This document shows positions 35,421 to 44,012 of a stretch of DNA of 64,000 nucleotides, in pieces (positions within the stretch are counted from its first letter, which is position 1; each line of letters begins with the position of its first letter). This DNA is from JANMCE01 sp031410595 (GTDB lineage Bacteria > Actinomycetota > Acidimicrobiia > Acidimicrobiales > Ilumatobacteraceae), in assembly GCA_031410595.1 (NCBI GenBank), contig JANNZM010000153.1, positions 1 to 64,000 on the forward strand. The letters are read 5' to 3'. The position numbers were made by a program, and so were the translations under genes. The notes under the pieces were generated by a model, which was not told the DNA's origin, searched no databases, and saw only the letters and a program-made list of their open reading frames with translations.

Positions 35421-36983
35421 ATGAACGATCAGGGAGCGAATACACCGGGTGACACCAAGGCCGACGCGCCCGCGTTCGTGTTCGATTTCTTCATAGCCCA
35501 TGCATCGCCCGACAAGGAACACGCTCGACGCTTTGCCGATCGTCTTGAGCCGGAATTTCAGGTCTTCCTCGACACCGAGGATGTTCCTCTCGGCGTCGAC
35601 TGGGGCAATGTCATCGACGAGGCCCAAAAGCACTCGCGCTTTACGCTCGCCCTCATTAGCGATAAAACGGAGGATGCTCCGTACGCTATGGATGAGATAA
35701 GAGCAGCGATCGACCGAGAACGGCACGGCGGTGGCCGACAGCGCCTCATTCCGCTCTATATCAATGGGCTTCCTGCCACTGCTGATGACTATGTCTACGG
35801 TCTTCGCACCCGCCAAGGCCTCTCGCTGAAGGAGCCCGCCGAGTACGAGGACGCAGTGCGACGCGTTCGCGAGCTGATGGCGTCACCCGGCCCAACGACA
35901 GCGGGCACGTTTCCCCCGCCGCAGCCATCCAGCCACGCAATCCCGACACCAACAACGCCGCAGCAGCCACCTCCCCCGACCACCCAGTCTGCCCCGACCA
36001 CCCAGTCTGCCCCGCCACCGCTGACCCCGGCGAAGCGTCGGTCGACATCCACCGGCAAGTTCTTCATAGCCGGCGTGGCCGTCGCGCTTGTCGCGGTCGT
36101 CGCCGGCCTGTATGCGCTCGGCCGTTCGGGCGGCGGCGAATCATCGGTAACAACTGCAGTGGTAACAACAACTGATCCGTTCAGCACCGAGACCGAAACC
36201 ACGTTCGCCGCAGCCGCAGCCGCACCGTTGACCATGGCGGTAAACAAAACAGTGCTCTACGGCGGGTTCGAGATCAACCTCGACAGCGCGGTGTACACCC
36301 GAGATCCGCAGATTCCGCATGGGGGCGATGTCGTCGTGTACGCCAACGTCTACAACCTCACCGACCAGTCACTGTATTTCAGTTACCTCGATGCCGCACT
36401 CGACACCAAGGAGGAAACCACCCCCGTCGAACTGGAAGGCAAGACCGTTCCCGGTGGCGGACGCGCCAAAGTCACGATGACGGCCACCGTCAGCGACTTC
36501 GACATAAACGACGCAAAGCTGGTGTTCGGTCGGCCGAGTAGCAACCAGTCTTTCGTTCCCCTCGGCAGCGGTCCCGCTGACTCTGCTTCGATCAGCGAAC
36601 TGGAGTTCTCTGGCACCGCCAAGACTCTGGGTGGGCTTTCGGCCACCATCCTCCGAGGCACCCTCTCACCGTTCCCCCTTGTGGGCAACGGTACCGGCGC
36701 GGCACAGCAGGCCAACGCGCAGCAGATGTATCTGCGGCTCGACCTGAAGCTTGGCTACAGCGGCGGAGTGAACAACACTATCTTCAACGAGGCATTGATG
36801 CGGCCCGACGGTCTCACGGTTGGTAAGAATGACGACAGCGGTTTCGCCATTCTGAATCCCGGCGAGCAGAGCAACGGATTCGTCGAATTCGTCGTACCAG
36901 AGCCGGCGCGCGGAAGCTACGTCTTCCGGTTCACCACCAGCTCCCAGGCCGACGGCGCCGAAATTCCCTTCACTATCTTGTAG
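35421..36983 (+). CDS. Membrane-anchored TIR-domain protein with extracellular beta domain
   Basis: ATG 35421 is preceded by GAGGG at 6 bases. The 520-residue product has a TIR domain at residues 18-150 (FDFFIAHASPDKEHARRFAD, FLDTEDVPLGVDW), with the candidate catalytic Glu92 in YAMDEIRAAI. A Pro/Thr linker (about 156-205, containing a TTQSAP repeat) leads to one transmembrane helix (214-234). The remaining ~285 residues have a beta-rich ectodomain pattern with no recognised family. Bacterial TIR domains often cleave NAD+ in antiphage defence; here the N-terminal TIR would face the cytoplasm. Its role is inferred, not shown. Confidence 0.8.
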   Translation: MNDQGANTPGDTKADAPAFVFDFFIAHASPDKEHARRFADRLEPEFQVFLDTEDVPLGVDWGNVIDEAQKHSRFTLALISDKTEDAPYAMDEIRAAIDRERHGGGRQRLIPLYINGLPATADDYVYGLRTRQGLSLKEPAEYEDAVRRVRELMASPGPTTAGTFPPPQPSSHAIPTPTTPQQPPPPTTQSAPTTQSAPPPLTPAKRRSTSTGKFFIAGVAVALVAVVAGLYALGRSGGGESSVTTAVVTTTDPFSTETETTFAAAAAAPLTMAVNKTVLYGGFEINLDSAVYTRDPQIPHGGDVVVYANVYNLTDQSLYFSYLDAALDTKEETTPVELEGKTVPGGGRAKVTMTATVSDFDINDAKLVFGRPSSNQSFVPLGSGPADSASISELEFSGTAKTLGGLSATILRGTLSPFPLVGNGTGAAQQANAQQMYLRLDLKLGYSGGVNNTIFNEALMRPDGLTVGKNDDSGFAILNPGEQSNGFVEFVVPEPARGSYVFRFTTSSQADGAEIPFTIL

Positions 36984-36986
36984 CCG

Positions 36987-38159
36987 TCACCAATCGAGCG
37001 GGCAGAAGTCTTTCGGCACGTAAAGGTCATGGCGCGACAGTTCGCTGATGGATGACTTGCCCATGCCGAGCAGCGCTGAGTCGATGCCCATGCGCAACAC
37101 GTCGAGCACGTTCTCCACGCCCGCCTGGCCGTTGACGGCGAGGCCCCACAGGTAGGCACGGCCGATCATGACCGCGCGAGCACCGAAGGCCAGCGCCTTC
37201 ACCACATCACTCCCCCGCCGAACACCGCCGTCCATCACCACTTCAATATCGTCGCCGACCGCCGACGCAATGGCGCCCAGCATGCGAATCGGCGCCGGCG
37301 AACCGTCGAGGTTATTGCCGCCGTGGTTCGACACCGAGATCGCCGTTGCTCCGGCGTCGACGGCGCGCTTGGCTTCATCCACGCGCAGGATGCCTTTCAC
37401 CATGAACGGGCCGCCCCACTCTTCGCGGAGCCAAGCGACATCGCTCCAGGTTGGCGGTGGTGTCTGCATCCACGCGCCGTAGGCCTCGAAGAAGCCCGGC
37501 GTGGGTGAATTCTTGGTTGCGAAGTTCGGCACATCAAGCGTGGGCGGTTTCCAGCCAGCCTTGGCCCACTCGATCAGCCACCGAGGTTTGATGATCGACT
37601 CGGGCATGTGCTGCGCAATAGCCTTCCAGTCAATCGTCTGCGGTATGGCCGGGCTGCCCCAGTCACGCGAGTGCGAGAAGGACCAGTCGTTCGTTAGGAT
37701 CAGACCGGTCGCTCCGGCCGAGCGGGCACGGTTGATGCGCTCGACGAGAGAGTCCTTGTCGCCGGCCCAGTAGATCTGGAAGAAGGTTTGCGGGTTCGCG
37801 GCGATGACGTCCTCGATGGGCTTCGACGCGAACGAACTCAAGCCCATTGCGATGCCCCGAGCAGCCGATGCGCGGGCCACCGCAACTTCACCATCGGGAT
37901 GCACGGCCTGAACCCCGGTGGGCGAGATGAGTACGGGCATCGATATGGGCTGCCCCATCACCGATGTGGCCATGTCACGTGTTGGCGACTGACCGGCGGT
38001 TATGGGCGACAGCTTCAACTCGGCGAATGCGGCAGCGTTGTCGTTCACCGACGTGCCGCGCTCGGAGCCGGCGATGAGTGCGTCATAAACCGATCGGGGC
38101 AGACGTTTCTTGGCCCTCGCCTGCGCTACTGCTACTGACTCAAACCACTGGTTCGCCAT
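36987..38159 (-). CDS. mftD: Pre-mycofactocin synthase-like FMN dehydrogenase MftD
   Basis: The 390-residue alpha-hydroxy-acid-oxidase-fold protein closely resembles mycobacterial MftD. Shared blocks are WFESVAVAQARAKKRLP, GLSSFASKPIEDVIAANP, RDWGSPAIPQTI and PTWSDVAWLREEWGGPFM, then AISVSNHGGNNLDG and GSDVVKALAFGARAVMIGRA. The start ATG 38159 has GAGG 5 bases upstream. MftD converts the mycofactocin precursor AHDP to pre-mycofactocin, a redox cofactor. No mftA/B/C/E/F gene is in the window, so it is an orphan copy here. It converges on the TIR gene and is divergent from the LLM gene. Confidence 0.88.
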   Translation of the reverse strand: MANQWFESVAVAQARAKKRLPRSVYDALIAGSERGTSVNDNAAAFAELKLSPITAGQSPTRDMATSVMGQPISMPVLISPTGVQAVHPDGEVAVARASAARGIAMGLSSFASKPIEDVIAANPQTFFQIYWAGDKDSLVERINRARSAGATGLILTNDWSFSHSRDWGSPAIPQTIDWKAIAQHMPESIIKPRWLIEWAKAGWKPPTLDVPNFATKNSPTPGFFEAYGAWMQTPPPTWSDVAWLREEWGGPFMVKGILRVDEAKRAVDAGATAISVSNHGGNNLDGSPAPIRMLGAIASAVGDDIEVVMDGGVRRGSDVVKALAFGARAVMIGRAYLWGLAVNGQAGVENVLDVLRMGIDSALLGMGKSSISELSRHDLYVPKDFCPLDW

Positions 38160-38294
38160 CACAACCTCATCTTCGACCTGCGAGGGCACCCAGGTTACTT
38201 ACGTGGGGTGATGGGGATGGTGGTCGACCGACCGTTCTTCAGAGCGGAACTCGGTGTGACCATCGGCGCCCGGAGGCGACTATCGTTCGTTTAC

Positions 38295-39365
38295 ATGGCT
38301 ACATCGGCGAAGTTCGCACTGTTCGATCACATCGAAGGCATTCCGGGCACATCGATGCAGACCCTGCTGCGTGACCGGTTGGAGTTCATTCAAATCGCCG
38401 ACAAGTCGGGGTTCGCCGGTTATCACCTGGCCGAACATCACGGCAGTGATCTGTGTCTTGCTCCCAATCAGGAGATCTTCCTGTCGGCCGCAGCGCAACT
38501 CACCACGCAGATCCGACTCGGGCCTCTCGTAAAGATCCTGCCGTTGCACCACCCGCTGCGCGTCATTGAAGATATCTGCCTGCTCGACCAGCTGTCCGGT
38601 GGCCGGGTCGACTACGGGGTCGGGCGCGGTCCGGTCGCCATCGAGCACTTCTGGTTCAACGGCGAGTGGGACGCGTCGTACGAGCGGTTCGATGAGGCGC
38701 TTTCGATCATCGCCGAAGGCCTGCACACAGGAGCCGCTGGCGGTACAGCCGGTCGGAAGTTCTACGACTTCCCACCCTGCCCGGTGACGGTGAGCACATT
38801 GCAGCAGCCAAACCCTCCGTTCTGGTACCCGGGCAACCCCGTCACGGCGGGCCGCTATGGCATGAGCCTCATGTGGCCAGGCCCGATCTCGAACGAGGCC
38901 TACGACGCGTACCTTGAAGCGTGGGATCGTCACAAGGATGACGTCACGCGTTTCGATGCTCCCGGCTCCAAGCCACGGGTTGGCACGGCCATGGGCATTG
39001 TGGTGCATGAAGACGACGCCACCGCCAAAGAGATCAGCGGGCGCGGCGCCATGGGTACCGCCCGCCGGGTGATGAACGTGCACAAGTTCGACCATCTGGC
39101 CCTCAATGAGGAGCAGGCCGAAGCCGCACTCAATCCGCTCGCGCTCGGCGCTCGTGCACTATTGCAAGCCGGTGGCGGCACCATGCTCGCCGAGCGCACC
39201 GCCTCGTCGGGATCGCCCGAGCACGTCATCGACGTGCTCGGTAACTACCTCGATCGCGGTGTGTCCGACTACATCCTGCTGGCGCTGCCGTCAGGCGACC
39301 AAACCTTTGAGGAAGCGAAGGACGCCCTCGAGTTGTTCGCATCCGACGTGATGCCGAAGCTCTAA
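38295..39365 (+). CDS. Luciferase-like (LLM class) flavin-dependent oxidoreductase
   Basis: The 356-residue product has the bacterial luciferase-like TIM barrel: FIQIADKSGFAGYHLAEHHG, IRLGPLVKILPLHHPLRVIE and DQLSGGRVDYGVGRGP. LLM enzymes use reduced FMN or F420. ATG 38295 is chosen because the conserved N-terminus (MATSAKFALFDHI) begins there. It is divergent from mftD across 135 bp, which could hold a shared promoter region. Substrate unknown. Confidence 0.85.
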   Translation: MATSAKFALFDHIEGIPGTSMQTLLRDRLEFIQIADKSGFAGYHLAEHHGSDLCLAPNQEIFLSAAAQLTTQIRLGPLVKILPLHHPLRVIEDICLLDQLSGGRVDYGVGRGPVAIEHFWFNGEWDASYERFDEALSIIAEGLHTGAAGGTAGRKFYDFPPCPVTVSTLQQPNPPFWYPGNPVTAGRYGMSLMWPGPISNEAYDAYLEAWDRHKDDVTRFDAPGSKPRVGTAMGIVVHEDDATAKEISGRGAMGTARRVMNVHKFDHLALNEEQAEAALNPLALGARALLQAGGGTMLAERTASSGSPEHVIDVLGNYLDRGVSDYILLALPSGDQTFEEAKDALELFASDVMPKL

Positions 39366-39369
39366 GTTC

Positions 39370-40344
39370 TCAGCGCAACGCGAACCGGGTGCTGCAGCGC
39401 CCCGGCTCGTCGGCGACCACATCGCCCGACTCGATGAGCTGCAAGATGTGCGCGTACATGCTCGCGGCGGCGGGCCGCCACAACGCCTTCGACACCGACG
39501 CGTAGATCACCGGTACCAACGTTGCGATGGTCGCCGGTCCGTGGGCGAGCGCGGCCACGATCTGCTCGGTGCGCTCCTGTCGATGGGTGAGGTGGGCCCG
39601 CACCAACGCGTCCGGTTCGGCAATGGGCGCGCCGTGCGTTGGCCGGTAAAGAAGATCATCACGATCAAGCAGCAGTCGCAAGCTCGCCAGGTATGCGGCC
39701 AAGTTCCCGTCGGGAGGCGCGATGACGGTCGTCGACCACCCCATCACATGGTCACCCGTAAACAGCGTGCGTTCTTCGACCAACTCGAAGCACAGATGAT
39801 TCGACGTATGACCCGGCGTGTGCACCGCCCGCAACGTCCAGCCGTCTCCTTCCAGGTGATCGCCATGAGCGAGCACGACGGTGGGCACGAAGTGGGTGTC
39901 GGCACCCTCGCGAAGTTCGTCGGCAGGTCGCTCGGTTGCAACCCGAGTTCTTCCGTCGGCCTCATCGTCACCGAACACGATGATGTCGGTGGGATCATCC
40001 GCAGGCACTAAGCCGTGAGGCCCGAAACCATACGTTGGCGCTCCGGTTCGCTCATGCATCATTGAAGCTGCGGGCGAATGATCGATGTGCGTGTGCGTGA
40101 CGGGCAGGTGCGTGATCCGCTCCCCCGGCTCCAGCGCGGCCACGACAGCGTCAACATGGGCGTCCATAGCCGGGCCGACATCGATGACCGCAACCTCGCC
40201 CCGACCAACGATGTAGGTACCGGTGCCGTGGTAAGTGAACTTGCTCGGGTTGCGCGCCACGATTCGCCGGACCAGCGGCGAGACCCAAGCAGCCCGGCCG
40301 TAGACCGGTTCGGACTCTCTCACGTACGGAATTGTGGTGGCCAT
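39370..40344 (-). CDS. Metallo-beta-lactamase-fold hydrolase
   Basis: The 324-residue cytoplasmic protein has the zinc motif THTHIDHS (HxHxDH), HTPGHTSNHLCFELVE, LFTGDHVMGWSTTVI with the bridging Asp, and the late histidine in PTHGAP. The C-terminal winged-helix-like tail (about 260-324) is of the LACTB2/ribonuclease-Z-related type. It is likely a hydrolase acting on a thioester or other small substrate; substrate unknown. It is divergent from the PAP2 gene. Confidence 0.82.
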   Translation of the reverse strand: MATTIPYVRESEPVYGRAAWVSPLVRRIVARNPSKFTYHGTGTYIVGRGEVAVIDVGPAMDAHVDAVVAALEPGERITHLPVTHTHIDHSPAASMMHERTGAPTYGFGPHGLVPADDPTDIIVFGDDEADGRTRVATERPADELREGADTHFVPTVVLAHGDHLEGDGWTLRAVHTPGHTSNHLCFELVEERTLFTGDHVMGWSTTVIAPPDGNLAAYLASLRLLLDRDDLLYRPTHGAPIAEPDALVRAHLTHRQERTEQIVAALAHGPATIATLVPVIYASVSKALWRPAAASMYAHILQLIESGDVVADEPGRCSTRFALR

Positions 40345-40417
40345 TGGAATCGCATCGTAGAGCAGCCTTCCGTCGCCGCCTCGAACCCGATGGAACCGCC
40401 CGGTAAGATCGACAATC

Positions 40418-41263
40418 GTGTGGCTGCCTTGGAATCTCGCTCTCTGGGCGGCGGGCGCTTTCCTTATTGGCTGGCTGGCAACTCGTCGTCGCCCGGGTGG
40501 AGCCGGTCGCCTGGTTGCGCCCCTCTGCCAGGAGGCCGCACCGTTGTTCGCCGGCTATGCCTGCTGGATGCGGCTCGGCGAGCTGCGCCTCTTCGGCCCG
40601 CAGGGCGCAGCTGCTCGAGGCCGCTGGATCTGGAACGTAGAGAAGTGGCTTCCGTTCCCTACCGAACTTACGCTGCAACGCTGGACGCTGCATTCGAAGC
40701 TGCTCGTTCAGTTCGCCAACTCGTACTACATCGTCTTCCACGTTGCCCCGATGGGAATCTTCATCGTGTGGCTGTACGTCCGCCATCGGGATCACTTCGC
40801 ACGGTGGCGCAACCAACTCGTTTTCCTGTCGATCGTTGGCGCGGTCATCCAGTTCCTTCCGGTTGCGCCGCCTCGCCTCTTCCCTGATCTCGGGTTTATC
40901 GACACCGCCGCCCGATACGGCCCTCGGGTCTATGACTCATCAGGCTTCAACCAACCGGGCCAGTTGGCGGCGATGCCGTCGATGCATGTCGGCTGGGCTG
41001 TGTTGATTGCTCTTGCAACGTTCACCGCCGGTCGTAGCAAATGGCGCTGGCTCGGTCCGGCCCACGGTGTGCTCACCATCTTCGCCGTCACCGTCACCGC
41101 GTATCACTGGCTACTCGACGGCGTTGTCGCGGTCGTCATCTTGCTCGTCGGCATGGGCCTGGCTGAATTGGTGAAGCGACTACAACGCTCGACGACCGGT
41201 CCAGTGGTGGCCGATGAGGTTGATAGTGCCGTCGGCAGCGAGGCGTTCTTCTTCGGCCCGTAG
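40418..41263 (+). CDS. PAP2-superfamily membrane phosphatase
   Basis: The 281-residue product starts at GTG 40418. It has about six transmembrane helices and the PAP2 signature AMPSMHVGWAVL (SxxHxG-like) followed by YHWLLDGVVAVV, the catalytic histidine motif. The family dephosphorylates or transfers head groups of membrane lipids. A gene of this kind in actinobacteria may act in inositol-lipid or diacylglycerol metabolism; the exact substrate is not readable. Its 3' end overlaps the convergent methyltransferase by 84 bp. Confidence 0.8.
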   Translation: MWLPWNLALWAAGAFLIGWLATRRRPGGAGRLVAPLCQEAAPLFAGYACWMRLGELRLFGPQGAAARGRWIWNVEKWLPFPTELTLQRWTLHSKLLVQFANSYYIVFHVAPMGIFIVWLYVRHRDHFARWRNQLVFLSIVGAVIQFLPVAPPRLFPDLGFIDTAARYGPRVYDSSGFNQPGQLAAMPSMHVGWAVLIALATFTAGRSKWRWLGPAHGVLTIFAVTVTAYHWLLDGVVAVVILLVGMGLAELVKRLQRSTTGPVVADEVDSAVGSEAFFFGP

Positions 41264-41854
41264 ATCTTCGTTCAACCCCCATCGGAAGAGGTATGGGGCG
41301 CGGACGTCACTGACCGTTTCGAAGTCGGCTGCCAGTAGCATGTCGAGAACCTCGGCCCAGGTCGATACGTGGTGCTGCATCCAGTGGCGCCAGTCGGGGA
41401 CGAACGCCTCGAAGGTATCGGGTAGGGGTTGGTGACCGGAATGCTCCTCCGGGTCCTCGAGCTGGCGGTGGGTGAACCACCAGTGCAGTGTCGGCTCATG
41501 ATCGTTCAACACCCGGTCGAATTCGCGGACCAGCATCATCGTGCCAGGCTGCGTCAAGCGTCGTAACGCGGCCGCGGCTGCCGTCAGATCAGCGAGATGA
41601 TGCAGTGACACACTGGCGAACACCACGTCGAACGGAGCGGCCTCAAGCTCCTCGAACGCAAGAGAAAGCACCGCTGGTTCGGGCGATGCGTTCGGATCCA
41701 CACCTGTCACGTCGTAATCGGCCATGAGCCGCCGCACCAACGCGCCGTCGCCGCAGCCGATCTCAAGCACCCGATCGCCGGGCTGGGCATACGACCGAAT
41801 CCATGCTTCCATCTCGGCAAGATCATTCGGATACATCTCCTGGCTGCGGCTCAC
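41180..41854 (-). CDS. Class I SAM-dependent methyltransferase
   Basis: The 224-residue reading from GTG 41854 contains the SAM motif I DRVLEIGCGDGALVRRLM, an acidic post-I strand (YDVTGVDPNA) and FDVVFASVSLHHLADL. The alternative ATG 41836 leaves no ribosome-site spacing. The C-terminal region (about 135-220) is a substrate cap of the Methyltransf_11/25 type. Substrate unknown. The 3' end is antisense to the PAP2 gene. Confidence 0.78.
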   Translation of the reverse strand: MSRSQEMYPNDLAEMEAWIRSYAQPGDRVLEIGCGDGALVRRLMADYDVTGVDPNASPEPAVLSLAFEELEAAPFDVVFASVSLHHLADLTAAAAALRRLTQPGTMMLVREFDRVLNDHEPTLHWWFTHRQLEDPEEHSGHQPLPDTFEAFVPDWRHWMQHHVSTWAEVLDMLLAADFETVSDVRAPYLFRWGLNEDLRAEEERLAADGTINLIGHHWTGRRAL

Positions 41855-41977
41855 GACCGACAAACCTATCCAACCCGACCAATCACCCGCGACGGCGCGG
41901 GTCGTAAAGGATTCAAGATCGACACAAGTGATGACGCGCCGCCTGCTGGAAGAGGCGGCCGGTGCCGATAGACAGTC

Positions 41978-43999
41978 ATGCCTACCGCGTCCGCTCACAG
42001 CGAAGGCCCACCACTCTTGGTCACGCAGCCGCTTGCCCACGCCAGCGCATTACGAGCGCGGGGCGTGTCGGCGACCGTGAGTCGAGCTGCGTCATTCGGG
42101 CTGGCCACCGTGCTTGTGCTGCTGGCCGGCTTTACCTTGAGCTCGGTTCTGGTCTCCAATAATCGGGCAACCGATGTCGCTCAGGCTGTCCGATTGAACA
42201 ATGCATATCGCGACGCCCGCCTTGAGGTTGCCTCTGCCGAATCCCTCGAGCGAAAGTACCGCCTTGAGCCCTCGCCCGAGGTGCGCGCCAGCTACGACGC
42301 AGCCGTCAACAGCCTCAAGTCTTCGCTTGAACAAATCATCGCTTCTGGGGATTCTGTCGGTGCCGAGCCGGCCCATCAGGCCATGGCGGGTTTCGATGTC
42401 TACCGGCGAGCCATCAACCGCATGTTCGCTGCGGTCGATGCCGACCAGACTGCACGCGTGTTGCGGATAGACGGTGACGAAGTCGATCCGACCTTTGCGG
42501 AGATCGACCAGCTCGTCAACAAAGGCGCCGACGCCCAAGCGACCGCCACCGGCAATGCGATCGCACGGCTCCGTCGCACCGAGTCGGCCTTTGCCATCCT
42601 CGCTCCATCCATCTTCGTTCTCGGTTTTGTTCTGCTCGGTCTGTTCACCTGGGCGATCAGAAAGTACCGGCAGCGCATCGATCATCAAGCACTGCACGAC
42701 GCCCTCACCGGGCTACCCAATCGCAACTTCTTCCACCAGCGAGCCGAGGTCGCCCTCGACGCGGCGCACCGCAATGGCGCAAAGACGGCCGTCCTGCTGC
42801 TCGACCTCGATCGCTTCAAGGAAATCAACGACACGCTCGGCCACCACTACGGGGACCTCGTCCTCACGGCACTCAGCCGCCGACTCGAAAGCCAATTCGG
42901 TACTACCTATGGTGTCGCCCGTCTCGGTGGTGACGAGTTCGCGGTGCTCCTTTCGGAGGTCTCATCGATTGAGGACGCTACTGATGTTGCGGTGCGTTTG
43001 CTCCTGGCCATTCGCAAACCGATCACTATCGGGGAACTGCGCTTTGACATCGACGCCAGCATCGGGATCGCACTGTCACCAGACCACGGGACCACGGTGG
43101 ATGAGCTGATTCAACGTGCCGATGTCGCCATGTACGTCGCCAAGGCAAACCATGAGGGCTACAGCACGTACAGCTCCGACGGTGACCTCCATTCCCCCGA
43201 ACGACTCGCCATCCTTGGCGATCTGCGCCGTGCCATCGAAAGCAGCGAACTCGTCCTCTTCTACCAACCGAAGGTTCGTTTGCCCGATGGCCTCGTTATC
43301 GGCGTTGAAGCCCTCGTTCGGTGGAATCATCCAACCCGCGGTCTCGTGCCGCCGGACGACTTCATTCCGCTGGCCGAACGCACGTCGCTTATTGAGCCCC
43401 TCACCACGTGGGTACTCACCGAAGCGATGGCCCAAACTCGCCGTTGGCTCGATGACGGTCACAGGTTACCCGTGGCCATAAACGTCTCGGCTCGCTCGAT
43501 CGTCAGCCTCGATTTTGCCGGACACGTGGCCGACCTGTTGCGCCAAACGGGCGCTCCGGCCGACCTCATCGAACTCGAAGTCACCGAATCGGCCATGATG
43601 ACCGACCCCGAGCGAGCACGGCTCGTGCTTGAAGACCTTCACCGCCTTGGATTGCGCCTCGCTATCGACGACTTCGGAACCGGTTACTCATCACTGGCCT
43701 ATCTGCGAACACTTCCCATCAATTTGTTGAAGGTTGATCGTGTCTTCATCGCCAACATGCTGACCGTCGCGGCAGACCGCGTCATCGTACGTTCGGTCAT
43801 CGAACTAGGACACAACCTGGGCCTTTCGGTGATTGCCGAAGGCGTCGAAGGTCGTGACATAGCCGTCGAACTGGCGCGGTACGGATGCGACGAGGCGCAG
43901 GGGTTCTTATGGAACAAGGCTCTTCCGGCCGACGAGTTCTTCCGGTGGCATCAGTCCCGAGTCACCGGCTCAGCGCAAACGGCGTCCAGCCGGAGCTGA
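41978..43999 (+). CDS. Membrane GGDEF-EAL cyclic di-GMP protein
   Basis: The 673-residue product has two transmembrane helices (about 44-66 and 205-228) around an extracellular helical sensor domain. The cytoplasmic GGDEF domain has an intact GGDEF motif at 317-321 (LGGDEFAVLL), without the RxxD inhibitory site. The EAL domain has EAL at 444-446 (GVEALVRWNHP), the conserved NVSARS, and DDFGTGYSSLAYL. Both activities look catalytically complete, so it may make and degrade c-di-GMP depending on signal. It is convergent with the sulfatase gene. Confidence 0.9.
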   Translation: MPTASAHSEGPPLLVTQPLAHASALRARGVSATVSRAASFGLATVLVLLAGFTLSSVLVSNNRATDVAQAVRLNNAYRDARLEVASAESLERKYRLEPSPEVRASYDAAVNSLKSSLEQIIASGDSVGAEPAHQAMAGFDVYRRAINRMFAAVDADQTARVLRIDGDEVDPTFAEIDQLVNKGADAQATATGNAIARLRRTESAFAILAPSIFVLGFVLLGLFTWAIRKYRQRIDHQALHDALTGLPNRNFFHQRAEVALDAAHRNGAKTAVLLLDLDRFKEINDTLGHHYGDLVLTALSRRLESQFGTTYGVARLGGDEFAVLLSEVSSIEDATDVAVRLLLAIRKPITIGELRFDIDASIGIALSPDHGTTVDELIQRADVAMYVAKANHEGYSTYSSDGDLHSPERLAILGDLRRAIESSELVLFYQPKVRLPDGLVIGVEALVRWNHPTRGLVPPDDFIPLAERTSLIEPLTTWVLTEAMAQTRRWLDDGHRLPVAINVSARSIVSLDFAGHVADLLRQTGAPADLIELEVTESAMMTDPERARLVLEDLHRLGLRLAIDDFGTGYSSLAYLRTLPINLLKVDRVFIANMLTVAADRVIVRSVIELGHNLGLSVIAEGVEGRDIAVELARYGCDEAQGFLWNKALPADEFFRWHQSRVTGSAQTASSRS

Positions 44000-44012
44000 C
44001 GCAAGGGGGTCC

